Part shown: piece after piece, positions 8,866 to 21,300 of the stretch
How positions within the stretch are numbered: position 1 is the first letter of the stretch
Layout of the letters: each line of letters starts with the position of its first letter
Assembly (NCBI GenBank): GCA_021604805.1
Contig: BQJR01000004.1
Coordinates: 310,001 to 374,000 of the forward strand
DNA: 64,000 bases
Direction: 5' to 3'
From: Planctomycetota bacterium
Lineage (GTDB): Bacteria > Planctomycetota > B15-G4
Translations under genes and position numbers: made by a program
The notes under the pieces: model-generated
Seen by the model: the letters and a program-made list of their open reading frames with translations, nothing else
What the model was told of the DNA's origin: nothing
Database searches by the model: none

Positions 8866-10274
8866 GCGCCGCCCGCCGCGCAAGCAACGGTGCTGACGAG
8901 AGCGGTCGCGCCCGCGGAAGCGGTGGCGCCGGCGAAGGCCACGCCGCTCGCGGAACCAGCGGCACCCGCGCGAGCACTGTGGCCGAGGTGCGCCTCTGGG
9001 GTCGTCGCATCGCCGCCGTGTCGGTGAACGGCCCCGGCCAACCCGCCGCTTTCGAGTACGACGCCGCCTTCCGCAAGAGCGGCATCCAGATCGCGCCGCT
9101 GATGATGCCGCTCAGCGACAAGGTCTACCGCTTCCCCGACCTGAACACGCGCAGCTTCCACGGCTTGCCCGGACTGCTCGCCGACGCGCTCCCCGACGCT
9201 TTCGGCAACGCGGTCATCGACACTTGGTTGGCCACGCAAGGTCGCCTGCCCGATGAGATCGACGCGGTCGAACGCCTCTGCTACACGGGCGCGCGCGGCA
9301 TGGGCGCGCTCGAGTTCCGCCCCGCTCGCGGTCCGCACGCCGAACGCTCCACGCCGGTGCAAGTCGATGCGCTCGTGGCGCTCGCGTCCGAAGTGTTGCG
9401 CACGCGCGAAGGCCTGCAAGCCTCCTTCGAAGACTCGGAAAAGGAACACGCGCTGCGCGAGATCTTGCGCGTGGGCGCGTCGGCGGGCGGCGCGCGCGCC
9501 AAGGCCGTCATCGCCTGGAATCCGCAGAGCAACGAGGTGCGCTCGGGCCAGGTGAAGGCGCCCGAAGGCTTCGAGCCCTGGTTGCTCAAGTTCGACGGCG
9601 TGGCGAACAACCGCGACAAGGAACTCAACGACCCGCGCGGCTACGGCCAGATCGAGTTCGCCTACGCGCTCATGGCGGGCGCCGCCGAGATCCGCATGCA
9701 GCCCTGCCGACTCTTCGAGGAACACGGTCGCCGTCACTTCATGACGCGTCGCTTCGATCGCCTCGACAACGGCGAGAAGCTGCACCTGCAGTCACTCGGC
9801 GCGCTGGCGCACTTCGACTTCAACAACTCGGGCGCCTACTCCTACGAGCAAGCGCTGCTCGTGATCCGTCGCCTCGAGCTCTCGATGGACGACATCGAGG
9901 AACAGTTCCGGCGCATGGTCTTCAACGTGCTCGCGCGCAACCAAGACGACCACGTGAAGAACATCGCCTTCCTCATGGACAAGCGCGGGCGCTGGTCGCT
10001 CTCCCCCGCCTACGACGTGACTTACAGCTACAACCCGCGCGGAAAGTGGACCGCGCAACACCAGATGAGCCTGAACGGCAAGCGCGATCACTTCACGCTC
10101 GACGACCTGCGCGCCGTGGCGAGCACGGCCTCGATGAAGCGCGGGCGCGCCGAAGCGATCTACGAGCAAGTGCGCGATGTCGTGGCGCGATGGCCCGACT
10201 TCGCTGAACAAGCCGGCGTGCTCGACGACCACACGCGACAGGTCGCGGCGGCGCTGCGACTCGAACTCGCCTAG
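8862..10274 (+). CDS. hipA: HipA-like serine/threonine kinase toxin
   Basis: 470 residues, slightly longer than E. coli HipA because of a Gly/Ala/Arg/Ser-rich N-terminal extension of about 38 residues. The N-terminal subdomain (VAEVRLWGRRIAAV...) and the HipA_C kinase core are both present. Catalytic landmarks are RNQDDHVKN (Asp363) and SPAYDVTYS (Asp385), which correspond to the catalytic and metal-binding aspartates of HipA, so the enzyme looks active. Characterised HipA phosphorylates glutamyl-tRNA synthetase and induces persistence; the target here is unknown. It is translationally coupled to hipB by a four-base overlap. Confidence 0.88.
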   Translation: MSAARRASNGADESGRARGSGGAGEGHAARGTSGTRASTVAEVRLWGRRIAAVSVNGPGQPAAFEYDAAFRKSGIQIAPLMMPLSDKVYRFPDLNTRSFHGLPGLLADALPDAFGNAVIDTWLATQGRLPDEIDAVERLCYTGARGMGALEFRPARGPHAERSTPVQVDALVALASEVLRTREGLQASFEDSEKEHALREILRVGASAGGARAKAVIAWNPQSNEVRSGQVKAPEGFEPWLLKFDGVANNRDKELNDPRGYGQIEFAYALMAGAAEIRMQPCRLFEEHGRRHFMTRRFDRLDNGEKLHLQSLGALAHFDFNNSGAYSYEQALLVIRRLELSMDDIEEQFRRMVFNVLARNQDDHVKNIAFLMDKRGRWSLSPAYDVTYSYNPRGKWTAQHQMSLNGKRDHFTLDDLRAVASTASMKRGRAEAIYEQVRDVVARWPDFAEQAGVLDDHTRQVAAALRLELA

Positions 10275-10311
10275 CGCGGCGACGCCCACAGCGCGCGCGC
10301 CGCGGCGCGGC

Positions 10312-11880
10312 TCAGCACTCGATCAATCCCTCGTCGGGATCGTTGTAGCGCACCTGGTACACGCTCTTGTCGCGGTCGGTCCAGGGGCGCACGGTTCCCG
10401 TCTGACGGTTGCGACGCAACAGCTCCAGGTCGACGTCGTGCACGACCACGGTTTCGATGTTCGGCATCGACTCGCTGGCCACGGCGTCGCGCGCGAAAGG
10501 GAAGTCGCTGGGCGTGAAGATGCCGCACTGCGAGTAGTGGATGTCGGCGTTGTCGACCTGCGGCATCATGCCGGCGCAACCCGCGATGGCGGTGTAGAGC
10601 TGGTTCTCGATGGCGCGCGCCTGGCTGCAGTGACGCACGCGCAAGTAGCTGTAGCGTTCGTCGGTGTTGAAGGGGACGAAGATGATCTTGGCGCCCTTGT
10701 GTGCGGCCACGCGTGAGAGCTCGGGGAACTCGGAGTCGTAGCAGATCAGGATCGAGATCTTGCCGCGGTCGGTGTCGAACACGCTGACCTTCTTGCCCGG
10801 GTTCACGCCCCACCACTTCCGCTCGTTCGGCGTGATGTGGATCTTGTACTGCTTCTCGATCGTGCCGTCGCGGCGGAAGAGGTAGGCGATGTTGTAGAGG
10901 TTGCCGTCTTCGATGGTGAACTGCGAACCGCCGATCACGTTCACGTTGTAGGACACGGCGAGCTCGGTGAAGAGTTCCAGGTACTGCTCGGTGTAGCCGG
11001 CGAGCGCGCGCGCGGCAGCAGCTGGCGCGGGCGCGTCGATGATCGAGAGCAGTTGTGTCGTGAACAGCTCGGGGAACAGCACGAAGTCGCTCTTGTAGTC
11101 GCTGGCCAGGTCGACAAAAGTCTCGACCTGGTTCGCGAACTCTTCCCACGACGCCACGCGCCGCATGCGGTACTGCACGAGACACAGGCGCACCAGACTC
11201 ACCAGGCGTTCGCGCCGCGTGCTGGCCTCGGCGTACTCGAGGTTGGCCCACTCGAGGAAGGTGGCGTAGCCGAGTGAGTCGTCGTCGCTCGGGAAGTAGT
11301 TGGGGATCAAGCGCTCGAGACGGAAGCCGTTCGAGAGCTGCGTGGTGAGCACCGGGTCGTAGAGGTTGCGGTTGAGCACTTCGTCCACGTACTCGCGCGC
11401 GGTCAGCTTGTCGGCGTGCTTGTGATAGTTCGGGATGCGCCCGCCGATGATGATGCGACGCACGTTGTGGCGCCGCGCGACCTCCTTGCGCGCGTCGTAG
11501 AGTCGGCGCGCGAGTTTCAGGCCGCGGTACTCGGGGTGCACCATGATCTCGATGCCGTAGAGCGTGTCGCCCTCAGGGTCGTGATTGCGCACGTAGCCGC
11601 CGTCGGCGATCACCGACCAGTCGTGCCACTCTTCGTAGTCTTCGAAGGTCACGAGCAAGCACGACGACGACGCCACCAAGTCGCCTTCGTACTCGACCAC
11701 CAGCTGCCCCTCGGGGAACAACAACAACTGACTCTCGATCTGGTCGCGCGCCCAGGTCTGCATGCCGGGGAAACACGTCAACTGCATCTCGATGAGCGCC
11801 TCGTAGTCCTCGATGCGCATCGGGCGCACTTGGATGTGGGTCTCGAAATCGCTGAGGTCGATGGGGCGTTGCTTGGACAT
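10312..11880 (-). CDS. GNAT acetyltransferase-nitrilase (carbon-nitrogen hydrolase) fusion
   Basis: 522 residues. Residues ~15-215 are a GNAT acetyltransferase domain (IQVRPMRIEDYEALIEMQ, then the acetyl-CoA region GIEIMVHPEYRGLKLARRLY). Residues ~225-510 are a nitrilase-superfamily domain with the Glu-Lys-Cys triad: Glu in VLFPELFTT, Lys in EKQYKIHITPNE, and Cys in ILICYDSEFPE. This two-domain architecture is widespread but its substrate is not established; amidase activity on a small amide is the usual guess. It lies on the strand opposite hipBA and converges with it. There is no sequence link to the biosynthetic cluster beyond adjacency. Confidence 0.88.
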   Translation of the reverse strand: MSKQRPIDLSDFETHIQVRPMRIEDYEALIEMQLTCFPGMQTWARDQIESQLLLFPEGQLVVEYEGDLVASSSCLLVTFEDYEEWHDWSVIADGGYVRNHDPEGDTLYGIEIMVHPEYRGLKLARRLYDARKEVARRHNVRRIIIGGRIPNYHKHADKLTAREYVDEVLNRNLYDPVLTTQLSNGFRLERLIPNYFPSDDDSLGYATFLEWANLEYAEASTRRERLVSLVRLCLVQYRMRRVASWEEFANQVETFVDLASDYKSDFVLFPELFTTQLLSIIDAPAPAAAARALAGYTEQYLELFTELAVSYNVNVIGGSQFTIEDGNLYNIAYLFRRDGTIEKQYKIHITPNERKWWGVNPGKKVSVFDTDRGKISILICYDSEFPELSRVAAHKGAKIIFVPFNTDERYSYLRVRHCSQARAIENQLYTAIAGCAGMMPQVDNADIHYSQCGIFTPSDFPFARDAVASESMPNIETVVVHDVDLELLRRNRQTGTVRPWTDRDKSVYQVRYNDPDEGLIEC

Positions 11881-12025
11881 CGGAGGAGCTGAGCTCTTAG
11901 GGGCGGGACGCGATGAGTCTATGCCTCGCCCTGCCTCGCAAGGAGTGGGTGCCGAGGAAACTTCGTGGCTCGACGAGCCGCACCGCGTGCGCTCCGAGAC
12001 GGCGCTCTGGTCGCGACGGCCCGAC

Positions 12026-13609
<1,584 letters not shown>

Positions 13610-13853
13610 AGTTTTCCCTCGTCCTTTGGGTGGCGGGTTCCGCGTGCCTGCCTCATCATGTCGCCGGGCAGCGTACCGCGCAGCGGTCACGTCTGCCTCC
13701 GTTGGGGCTGCGCTCGCGCGGCCCGTCCGACGCGACGGTGGTGTCGAGGCCGCACGAGTTCCCGGGAAGGACTCGCGCGCGTCCTCAACAATCGAACCCC
13801 TCCGCCCCCCCGCCCCCTTGGGTGCTGGGCGACCGCCTCGGAGCCTCTTCGTC

Positions 13854-14807
13854 TTGAATCCTTCCCCAGACAGCAGCCGCGCGTCCGCGCCTCCCGAACG
13901 CGCGACGCCGAGCACGCCCGTCTCACTCCACGTGGAGCTGCCCGAAGCAAGACGCGTGGGCGCCGTGATCCACGACCTCGACGCACGCGCCGTCACGCCT
14001 GGACAAGTGGCCGCGATCCACGAGCTCGTCTACGAACACAAGGTGGTGGTGTTCACGGGGCAAGAGCTCTCGAACACCGAGTACATCGCCTTCGCGCGCG
14101 CGCTCGGCGAACCCCAGATCTACTTCCAGCCGAACTACCACCACCCCGATCATCCCGAGATCTTCGTCAGCTCCAACGTGCCGATGAACGGCAAGAAGGT
14201 GGGCGTGGCGGGCACTGGTCGTTACTGGCACTCCGACTACCAGTTCTTCGCCGAACCCTTGCCGATGACGATGGTGTACCCGCAGGAAGTCGGCGGAGAA
14301 CAACGCTCCACCAGCTACATCGACATGGTGCAAGTGCTCGCCGACTTGCCGCCCGACTTGGCCGCGCTCGTGCGCGACGCGCGCTTCCTGCACGAAGCCA
14401 AGTGGCGCTACAAGATCACGCCCGAGGACATCGACAAGTCGATCACCGAGATCCTCGAAGAGTTCGGCGCGCTCACGCCCACCGTGAGTCACCCGGCGGT
14501 CGGCCGACACCCGGTGAAGGCTCGCGACTACCTGTATGCGAGCCGCGGCTTCACCGTGGGCATCGAAGGCATGTCCCCCGAAGAAGGCCGCGCCGCGCTG
14601 TCTGAACTCCTCGACTGGGTCGAGCGCGAGGAACACGTGCAGCACCAACCCTGGCGCACCGACCGCATCCTGCTCTGGGACAACCGCCAGGTGATCCACT
14701 GCGCCGCGGTCACCGATCTCGGCGCGCGCAGCACGAGCTACCGCATCGGCGTGTACGACGGGCGCCCGTTCTACACCAACGAACCCGGCGCGAGGGTCCT
14801 CGCGTGA
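13854..14807 (+). CDS. TauD-like non-heme Fe(II)/2-oxoglutarate enzyme, candidate isonitrile synthase (Rv0097/ScoE-like)
   Basis: 317 residues if started at the TTG at 13854 (GGAG ten bases upstream). The frame is open further upstream but is low-complexity there; the start is uncertain. The iron facial triad is visible: His126 and Asp128 in YWHSDYQFF, and His282 in DNRQVIHCA. Arg297 in TSYRIGV fits 2-oxoglutarate binding. The block YFQPNYHHPDHPEIFVSS (from residue 90) closely matches what I remember of Rv0097 (YYEPMYHHEDHPEIFVSS), and Lys187 in WRYKITPED aligns with the substrate lysine described for ScoE. ScoE converts an N-carboxymethyl beta-amino acid to an isonitrile by oxidative decarboxylation. 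The TauD alternative (taurine dioxygenase) is disfavoured by this block and by the adjacent FcoT. The stop overlaps the next start as GTGA. Confidence 0.82.
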   Translation: MNPSPDSSRASAPPERATPSTPVSLHVELPEARRVGAVIHDLDARAVTPGQVAAIHELVYEHKVVVFTGQELSNTEYIAFARALGEPQIYFQPNYHHPDHPEIFVSSNVPMNGKKVGVAGTGRYWHSDYQFFAEPLPMTMVYPQEVGGEQRSTSYIDMVQVLADLPPDLAALVRDARFLHEAKWRYKITPEDIDKSITEILEEFGALTPTVSHPAVGRHPVKARDYLYASRGFTVGIEGMSPEEGRAALSELLDWVEREEHVQHQPWRTDRILLWDNRQVIHCAAVTDLGARSTSYRIGVYDGRPFYTNEPGARVLA

Positions 14808-15355
14808 GCACCACCATCATCGATGTGGGCGACGAAGTGCTCGCGGCCGTGCTGCGCCCGTACAAACCGCACTGCCGCTACGTGAAGCGCGCGCGCGTGG
14901 AGCTCCCCGACGACGGCGGCGAAGATCATCTCGTGCTCTGCCGCGGCGAGTTCGAGATCCCCGAGAGCTGCTACATCGACGACACCGGCCACTTCAACGC
15001 CGTCGAGTTCAACATCTCGTACAACCAACTCATCTACACGCTCATGGCGCAGTGCGTGATCAGCGACATCATCCCGGCCTTCGCCAAGATGTCGCTCGAC
15101 GAGTACCTCGCACGCCAACTCCCCGACGTGCTGATCCACGACTTCCGCAGCAAGTTCCGCAAGCCGATGAAGGCCGCGCGCTTCGACGGCGCCGTGTCGA
15201 TCATGGACGCGGTCGAGAAGTCGCGCTTCCTGATGCTCAAGACGCACGTGCAGTTCCGCGACCCGAAGGGCGGCAACTCCGACGGCGACGTTTCGCTCGC
15301 CATCGTCGATCGCAGCACGGGCCAGCGCACCGGATCCGCCGCCACCAGCAACTGA
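14804..15355 (+). CDS. FcoT-like hot-dog protein (Rv0098/ScoD family), candidate glycine adduct-forming enzyme/thioesterase
   Basis: 183 residues from a GTG overlapping the upstream stop. Landmarks ESCYIDDTGHFNAVEFNI (~50-67) and FRSKFRKPM (~108-116) closely match what I recall of mycobacterial FcoT Rv0098 (ESAYIRSTGHFNAVE; SSRFRKPL). FcoT was first described as a long-chain acyl-CoA thioesterase. In isonitrile lipopeptide pathways the homologue adds glycine across a 2-enoyl-ACP and can release the adduct, which the TauD-like enzyme then oxidises. The tight coupling of the two genes supports that reading here. The family is otherwise nearly restricted to such clusters as far as I know. It is only four bases before the PKS start. 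Confidence 0.83.
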   Translation: MSTTIIDVGDEVLAAVLRPYKPHCRYVKRARVELPDDGGEDHLVLCRGEFEIPESCYIDDTGHFNAVEFNISYNQLIYTLMAQCVISDIIPAFAKMSLDEYLARQLPDVLIHDFRSKFRKPMKAARFDGAVSIMDAVEKSRFLMLKTHVQFRDPKGGNSDGDVSLAIVDRSTGQRTGSAATSN

Positions 15356-15359
15356 CGCC

Positions 15360-18300
15360 ATGACCGACACCGACCGCCCCGCCGCCGCGCGCGACGCCGC
15401 GTTCCTCGAACGTCTCGCCGGCGCCCCCGCCAGCGAGACCCGCCGCCTCCTGTGCGACTACGTGTGCGCGCAAGTCGCCGACTTCCTCGACTTCGAGGCC
15501 GCCGACGGCGAGGTCGGCCCCCACGACCAGTTCCTCGAGCTGGGCTTCGACTCGCTGCTCGCCGTCGACTTCAAGATCCGGCTCGAAGAGCGGCTCGACT
15601 GTCGGCTGCAGTCCACGGTGCTCTTCGACTGCGCCACGCCCGACGCGCTCGTGGCCTACCTCACCGACGTGCTCTCCGGCGCAACGCGCACGGCGCCGGC
15701 GCCGCGCCTCACGCCGCGTCGTCCCGACACGCTGGCCGACACCGACATCGAGGCGCTCGACGCCGAACAACTGCGCGCACTCGTGCGCAAACAGAGCGCA
15801 CGCCTGCGCGCCCACGACGAGGCCGCCAGCGAACCCATCGCCATCGTGGGCATGGCCTGCCGCATGCCGGGTCACGCCAACACGCCCGAAGAGTTCTGGC
15901 AGCTGCAGCTGAACGGTGTCGACGCCATCGCCGAGATCCCCGCCTCACGCTGGGACGTGAACGCCTTCTACGACGCCGACCGCGACGTGCCCGGCCGCAT
16001 GTACACGCGCGTGGGCGGCTTCATCGATCGCGTCGGCGAGTTCGACGCAGGCTTCTTCAACATCTCGCCGCGCGAGGCCACGCAACTCGACCCGCAACAG
16101 CGCGTGCTCATGGAGGTCGTGTGGGAAGCACTCGAGCGCGCAGGCCTCTCCGCCGACCGCTTGCAAGGCAGCCCTACCGGCGTGTTCATCGGCACGCGCG
16201 GCGCCGAGTACTACCAGGCCGCGAACCCCGAAGACATCGAGACCTACTACGCCACGGGCAACAGCAGCAGCGCCATGGCCGGGCGGCTCTCGTACTTCCT
16301 CGGGCTCACGGGCCCGTGCTTCGCCGTCGACACGGCTTGCTCGAGTTCGCTCGTGGCGCTGCACGCCGCGGCGCAGAGCCTGCGCAAGGGCGAGTGCAGC
16401 GCGGCCATCGCCGGCGGCGTGAACCTGCTGCTCGACCCCATCGGCAACATCGCCATCAGCAAGGCCTCGATGCTCTCGCCGAACGGGCGCTGCGCGACCT
16501 TCGATGCTGAGGCCGACGGTTACGCGCGCAGCGAAGCCGTGGGCGTGGTCGTGCTCAAACGTCTCTCGCGTGCGCAAGCCGACGGCGACCACGTGCTCGC
16601 CGTGATCCGCGGCAGCGCCATCAATCAAGACGGCGCCAGCGGCGGACTCACCGTGCCCAGCGGCGCGGCGCAACAGGTCGTGATCCGCCAAGCGCTCGCC
16701 AACGCCGGCGTGTCACCCGGTGACATCGGCTACATGGAAGCGCACGGCACGGGCACGTCGCTGGGTGATCCGATCGAGGTCGCCGCGCTCGACGCCGTGT
16801 TCGGCCCGGGGCGCGACCGCGAGCGTCACCCTCTGATGATCGGTTCGGTGAAGACGAACATCGGTCACGCCGAGCCAGCCGCGGGCATCGCCGGGCTGAT
16901 CAAGGTCGTGCAGATCCTCGAGCACGGCGTGATCCCGCCGCACCTGCACCTGAACGAACCGAACCCGCACATCCCGTGGGACGAAACCATCGTGCGCGTG
17001 CCGCGATCGGCCACGCCTTGGCCGCGCGGCGAGCGCCCTCGCATGGCCGGCGTGAGTTCCTACGGTTTCGGCGGCAGCAACGCGCACGTGATCCTGGCCG
17101 AGGCGCCCGCGGCGCCGCAGCGTGAACGCTCGGCGTCGCGCCCGGCGGAGCTCTTCGCCATCTCGGCGCGCAGCGAGAACGGCTTGCGCGATCTCGTGAC
17201 ACGCTACCGCGAGCAGCTCGAGTCACCGGTGGCCACGTCGAGCACCGACTCAGCGAAGCTCGGCACCGACACTGGCAGCGCAAGCGACGACGCCGCGCGC
17301 GCAGCGACCACACTCGCCGACACGCCGCTCGTCGACCTGTGCGCCAGCGCTGCCACGGGACGCGCGCAGCTGCCGCACCGACTCGCCCTGGTCGTGGAGA
17401 GTCACGCCGATCTCGCCGAGCAACTCGCTCAGTTCGGCAGCCACGCGTCCCACGGCTGGTCGGGGCGCGCCCCGGCCCACGCGCCCAAGATCGGCTTCCT
17501 GTTCACCGGCCAAGGCAGCCAGTACGCGGGCATGGCCAACGAGCTCTACCACACGCAAGCCGTGTTCCGCGCCGAGCTCGAACGCTGCGAAGAGCTGCTC
17601 GCCCCGCACCTGCAACACTCGTTGCGCGACGTGCTCTGGGGCGAACACAGCGCGCTGCTCTCGCGCACCGACTTCACGCAGCCGTGCTTGTTCGCGCTCG
17701 AGTACGCGCTGGCGAAACTGTGGGCCTCGTGGGGTGTGCATCCGACTTGGGTCGCGGGACACAGCGTGGGCGAGTACGCCGCGGCCTGTCTCGCGGGCGT
17801 GTTCTCGCTCGACGATGCGTGCAAGCTGATCGCCGCGCGCGGACGGCTCATGGTGGAACGCACCGAGCCCGGCGCGATGGCCGTGATCTTCGCGAGCATG
17901 GACCTCGTGCGCAGGCACGTGCCGGCGGCGGATCCCGAGCTGTCGATCGCAGCCTACAACGGGCCGTGGAGCCTGGTGATCTCGGGCAAGTCCGAGCGCG
18001 TGAAGGCGGTCACCGACGCGCTCTCCGCCGACGGCCTCGACTGTCGCACGCTGGATGTGAGCCACGCCTTCCACTCGCCGCTCATGGACCCCATGCTCGA
18101 CGAGTTCGCAGCCGTCGCGAACAGCGTGGAGTTCCACGTGCCCACGCTCGGTTTCGTGTCGAACCTTCAAGCAGGCATCACGCCGCACGAACTCGCGCAG
18201 GCCGACTACTGGGTGCGCCACGTGCGCGAACCGGTGCGCTTCGCCGACGGCATCAACGCCTTGGCGCGCGAACACTGCGACATCCTGATCGAGATCGGCC

Positions 18301-21300
18301 CGTCGCCCACTTTGATCGGCATGGCGCAGAGCGTGGCCTCCGACACGGGCACGCTGTGGTTGCCGTCGTTGCGCAAGGGACACGGCGATTGGGCCACGCT
18401 GCTCGCGTCGCTCGGCGAACTCTTCGTACACGGCGCGCCGCTCGACTGGCGCGGCTTCCACGCCGACGACGGCGCGCGCAAAGTGTTGCTGCCCACCTAT
18501 CCGTTCCAGCGTTCGCGCTACTGGCTCGAGCGCAAGGCACGCGTGGCGCAAGCCGGCAACGCCACCGGTCATCGCCTGCTCGGCGGACGCATCAGCTCGT
18601 CCACGCTGCAACCCGGCCAGGTGCTCTTCGAATCGACCGTGCGCGAAGACGACCCCGCGCTCTTCGCCGACCACCGCGCCTACGACACGGCGATCCTACC
18701 CGCCGCCGCCTTCCTCGAGTGCGCGCTGGCGGCCGGGCGACACGTGTCGGGCAGCGAGCAACTCGAGTTGCGCGACGTGGTCATCGAAGCCGCGCTCGCC
18801 CTCGACGACGTCGACACCAAGCTGCAAACGCTGCTCACGCCCACCGAGCCGGGCGCCTGGGAGTTCAAACTCTTCAGCGCGCGCGACGACGCCGACGCAT
18901 GGACGCCGCACGTCACGGGCACGATCGCGCGCGGCAAGGCCACGCACGGCGCCGATGCCGACGCCAACGCGGACACCGTCTCGCTCGACGCGTTGCGCGA
19001 ACGCTGCGCCGGGAGCGTCGACACCAACGGGCTCTACGATCGCTACGCCGCCATCGGGCTGTCCTACGGGCCGGCCTTCCGCGGCTTGCAGTCGCTGGCG
19101 CGCGGCGAAGGCGAGGCGCTCGGTCACGTGGTGCTGCCCGAGGCCGCCGGCGCCGCGCGCGGTTTCCTCGCGCACCCGGCGCTGCTCGACGGCTGCTTCC
19201 AGACCTGCCTCACGCTCGCCCTGCAACGCGGCCTCGACGGCATGTACCTGCCCGTGTCCTACGAACGCGTGCTGCTGCACGCGCCGCTGGGCTCCGAGGT
19301 GTTCTGTCACGTGCGCCTGCGTTCGGTGAGCGACGACGCGCGCGTGCTCGTGCAAGACCTCGAGCTGCGCGACGACAACGGTGCGCTCGTCGCGCGCCTC
19401 GACGGACTCTCGCTCGTGCAGGCCAGCCAAGCCGCGTTGTCCTCCGCCGCCGATCCGCTCAAGACGCTCGGGCACAGTGTGAGTTGGTCGCCGCGCGCGC
19501 ACACAGCTGAGCTGCCCGACGCGCCCGACACGCTCACCGGCGAGTGGCTGCTCTTGGCCGACGACGGCGGCGTGGCCGAGGCGCTCGCCGACAGACTGCG
19601 CGCGCTCGGCGCCACACCACGCCTGCTGCGTCGCGGCCAAGTGCGCGATGACAACTGGGACGCCGTGCTCGACGCGTCGACCGAACCGCTCGCCGCCGTG
19701 CTGCATCTCTGGGCGCTCGACGCCAGCAGCGCCCCCGCCAGCGACGCCGCGCGTCAACACGAGCTCTGCGGCAGCGCGCTCGGACTGGCCGGTGCCCTCG
19801 CGCGACGCGAGGCCGGGGCGGCGCCGCAGATCGCCTTCATCACGCGCGGCGCCGTGCCCGCGAGCGACACGCCCGCGCCGCTCGCCGTCGATCAATCCAC
19901 GCTCTGGGGGCTGGGCGCCGTGTTCGCGCTCGAACATCCCGAGTGGCGCACGCGCCGCCTCGATCTCGATCCGCTCGCGGCGCGCGAGAGCGCGGTTGCA
20001 GCCGGCGAGAGCAACGACACCGCTGCGGACAGCGCGAACGATGCGGGCGAAGGCACCGCCGCCGAGCTCGACGCGCTGCTCCTCGAACTCACCACCCCCG
20101 ACGACGAAACGCAAGTTGCCTGGCGCAACGGCACGCGTCGTGTGGCGCGACTCACGCGCACCTCGGCGCGCGCTCGGCGCGCGTTGGCCTTGCCCGGCGA
20201 GACCTGGCAGTTGCGCGTCTCCGAGTACGGCGTGCTCGAGAACTTGAACGCGTTCGCGGCGCCTCGGCGCGCACCGGAGCACGGCGAAGTCGAGATCGAA
20301 GTCGCCGCCACGGCGCTCAACTTCAAAGACGTGCTCACCGCGCTCGGCATGTTGCGCGAGCAAGCCGAAGCCGCCGGGATCCTCAGCGCGCCCCAACAAC
20401 CGCTCGGGCTCGAATGCGCGGGCAAAGTCGTGGCCGTGGGTGAAGGCGTCACGCACTTCGCGATCGGCGACGCGGTCGTGGCCTCCACACTCGGCGCCAT
20501 GGCGAGTCACGTCACCTTGCCGGCTTCGGCGGTGTTCGCCAAACCCGACAGCGTGAACATGACCGACGCCGCCGCGCTGCCCACCGTGTTCCTCACAGCG
20601 CTCTACGGCCTCGAGAACTGCGCGCAGATCCGCGCGGGCGACAAGGTCTTGATCCACGCGGCCGCCGGCGGCGTGGGCCAAGCCGCGATCCAACTCGCGC
20701 AACGCGCCGGCGCCGAAGTCTTCGCCACAGCCAGCCCGGGCAAGTGGGAGCACCTGCGCGCGCAAGGCGTGCAGCACGTGATGAACTCGCGCACGCTCGA
20801 CTTCGCCGACGAGGTGCTCGCGCTCACCGAGGGCCGCGGCGTGGACATCGTGCTCAACAGCCTGAACGGTGAGCACATCCCGTCGAGCTTGCGCTGTCTC
20901 GCCGAGGGCGGACGCTTCATCGAGATCGGCAAGCTCGGCATCTGGAGCCCCGAACAAGTGTCGGCCGAGCGCGCCGATGTCGAGTACCACGCCTTCGACA
21001 TGGTCGACGTGACCCTCGCCGACCCGCAGCTGCTGAGCGCGTTGCAGAGCTCACTCTGCACCGGCCTCGACGACGGCTCGCTGCGCCCGCCGCCCGTGAA
21101 GGTGTTCCCTGTCACCGAAGCCGTGTCGGCCTTCAGCTGGCTCGCGCAGGCCAAGAACATCGGCAAGGTCGTGCTCAGCGTGCCTGCACCCGGCGCGCGC
21201 TCGCTGCCCGTGCGCGACGACCGCAACTACCTGATCACCGGCGGGCTCGGCGCGCTGGGCCTTTCAGTGGCGCGTTTCCTGGCCGACGCCGGCGCGCGCG

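Noticed and set aside
13854..14807. Ordinary taurine dioxygenase (TauD)
   Set aside because: Adjacent FcoT, PKS and NRPS genes and the YxxPxYHHxDHPEIFVSS block favour the isonitrile-forming branch. No sulfonate transport genes are present.
17339..19510. 723-codon plus-strand frame inside the PKS in another register
   Set aside because: It is Arg-rich and lacks domains. The PKS AT and DH catalytic motifs occupy the correct frame.
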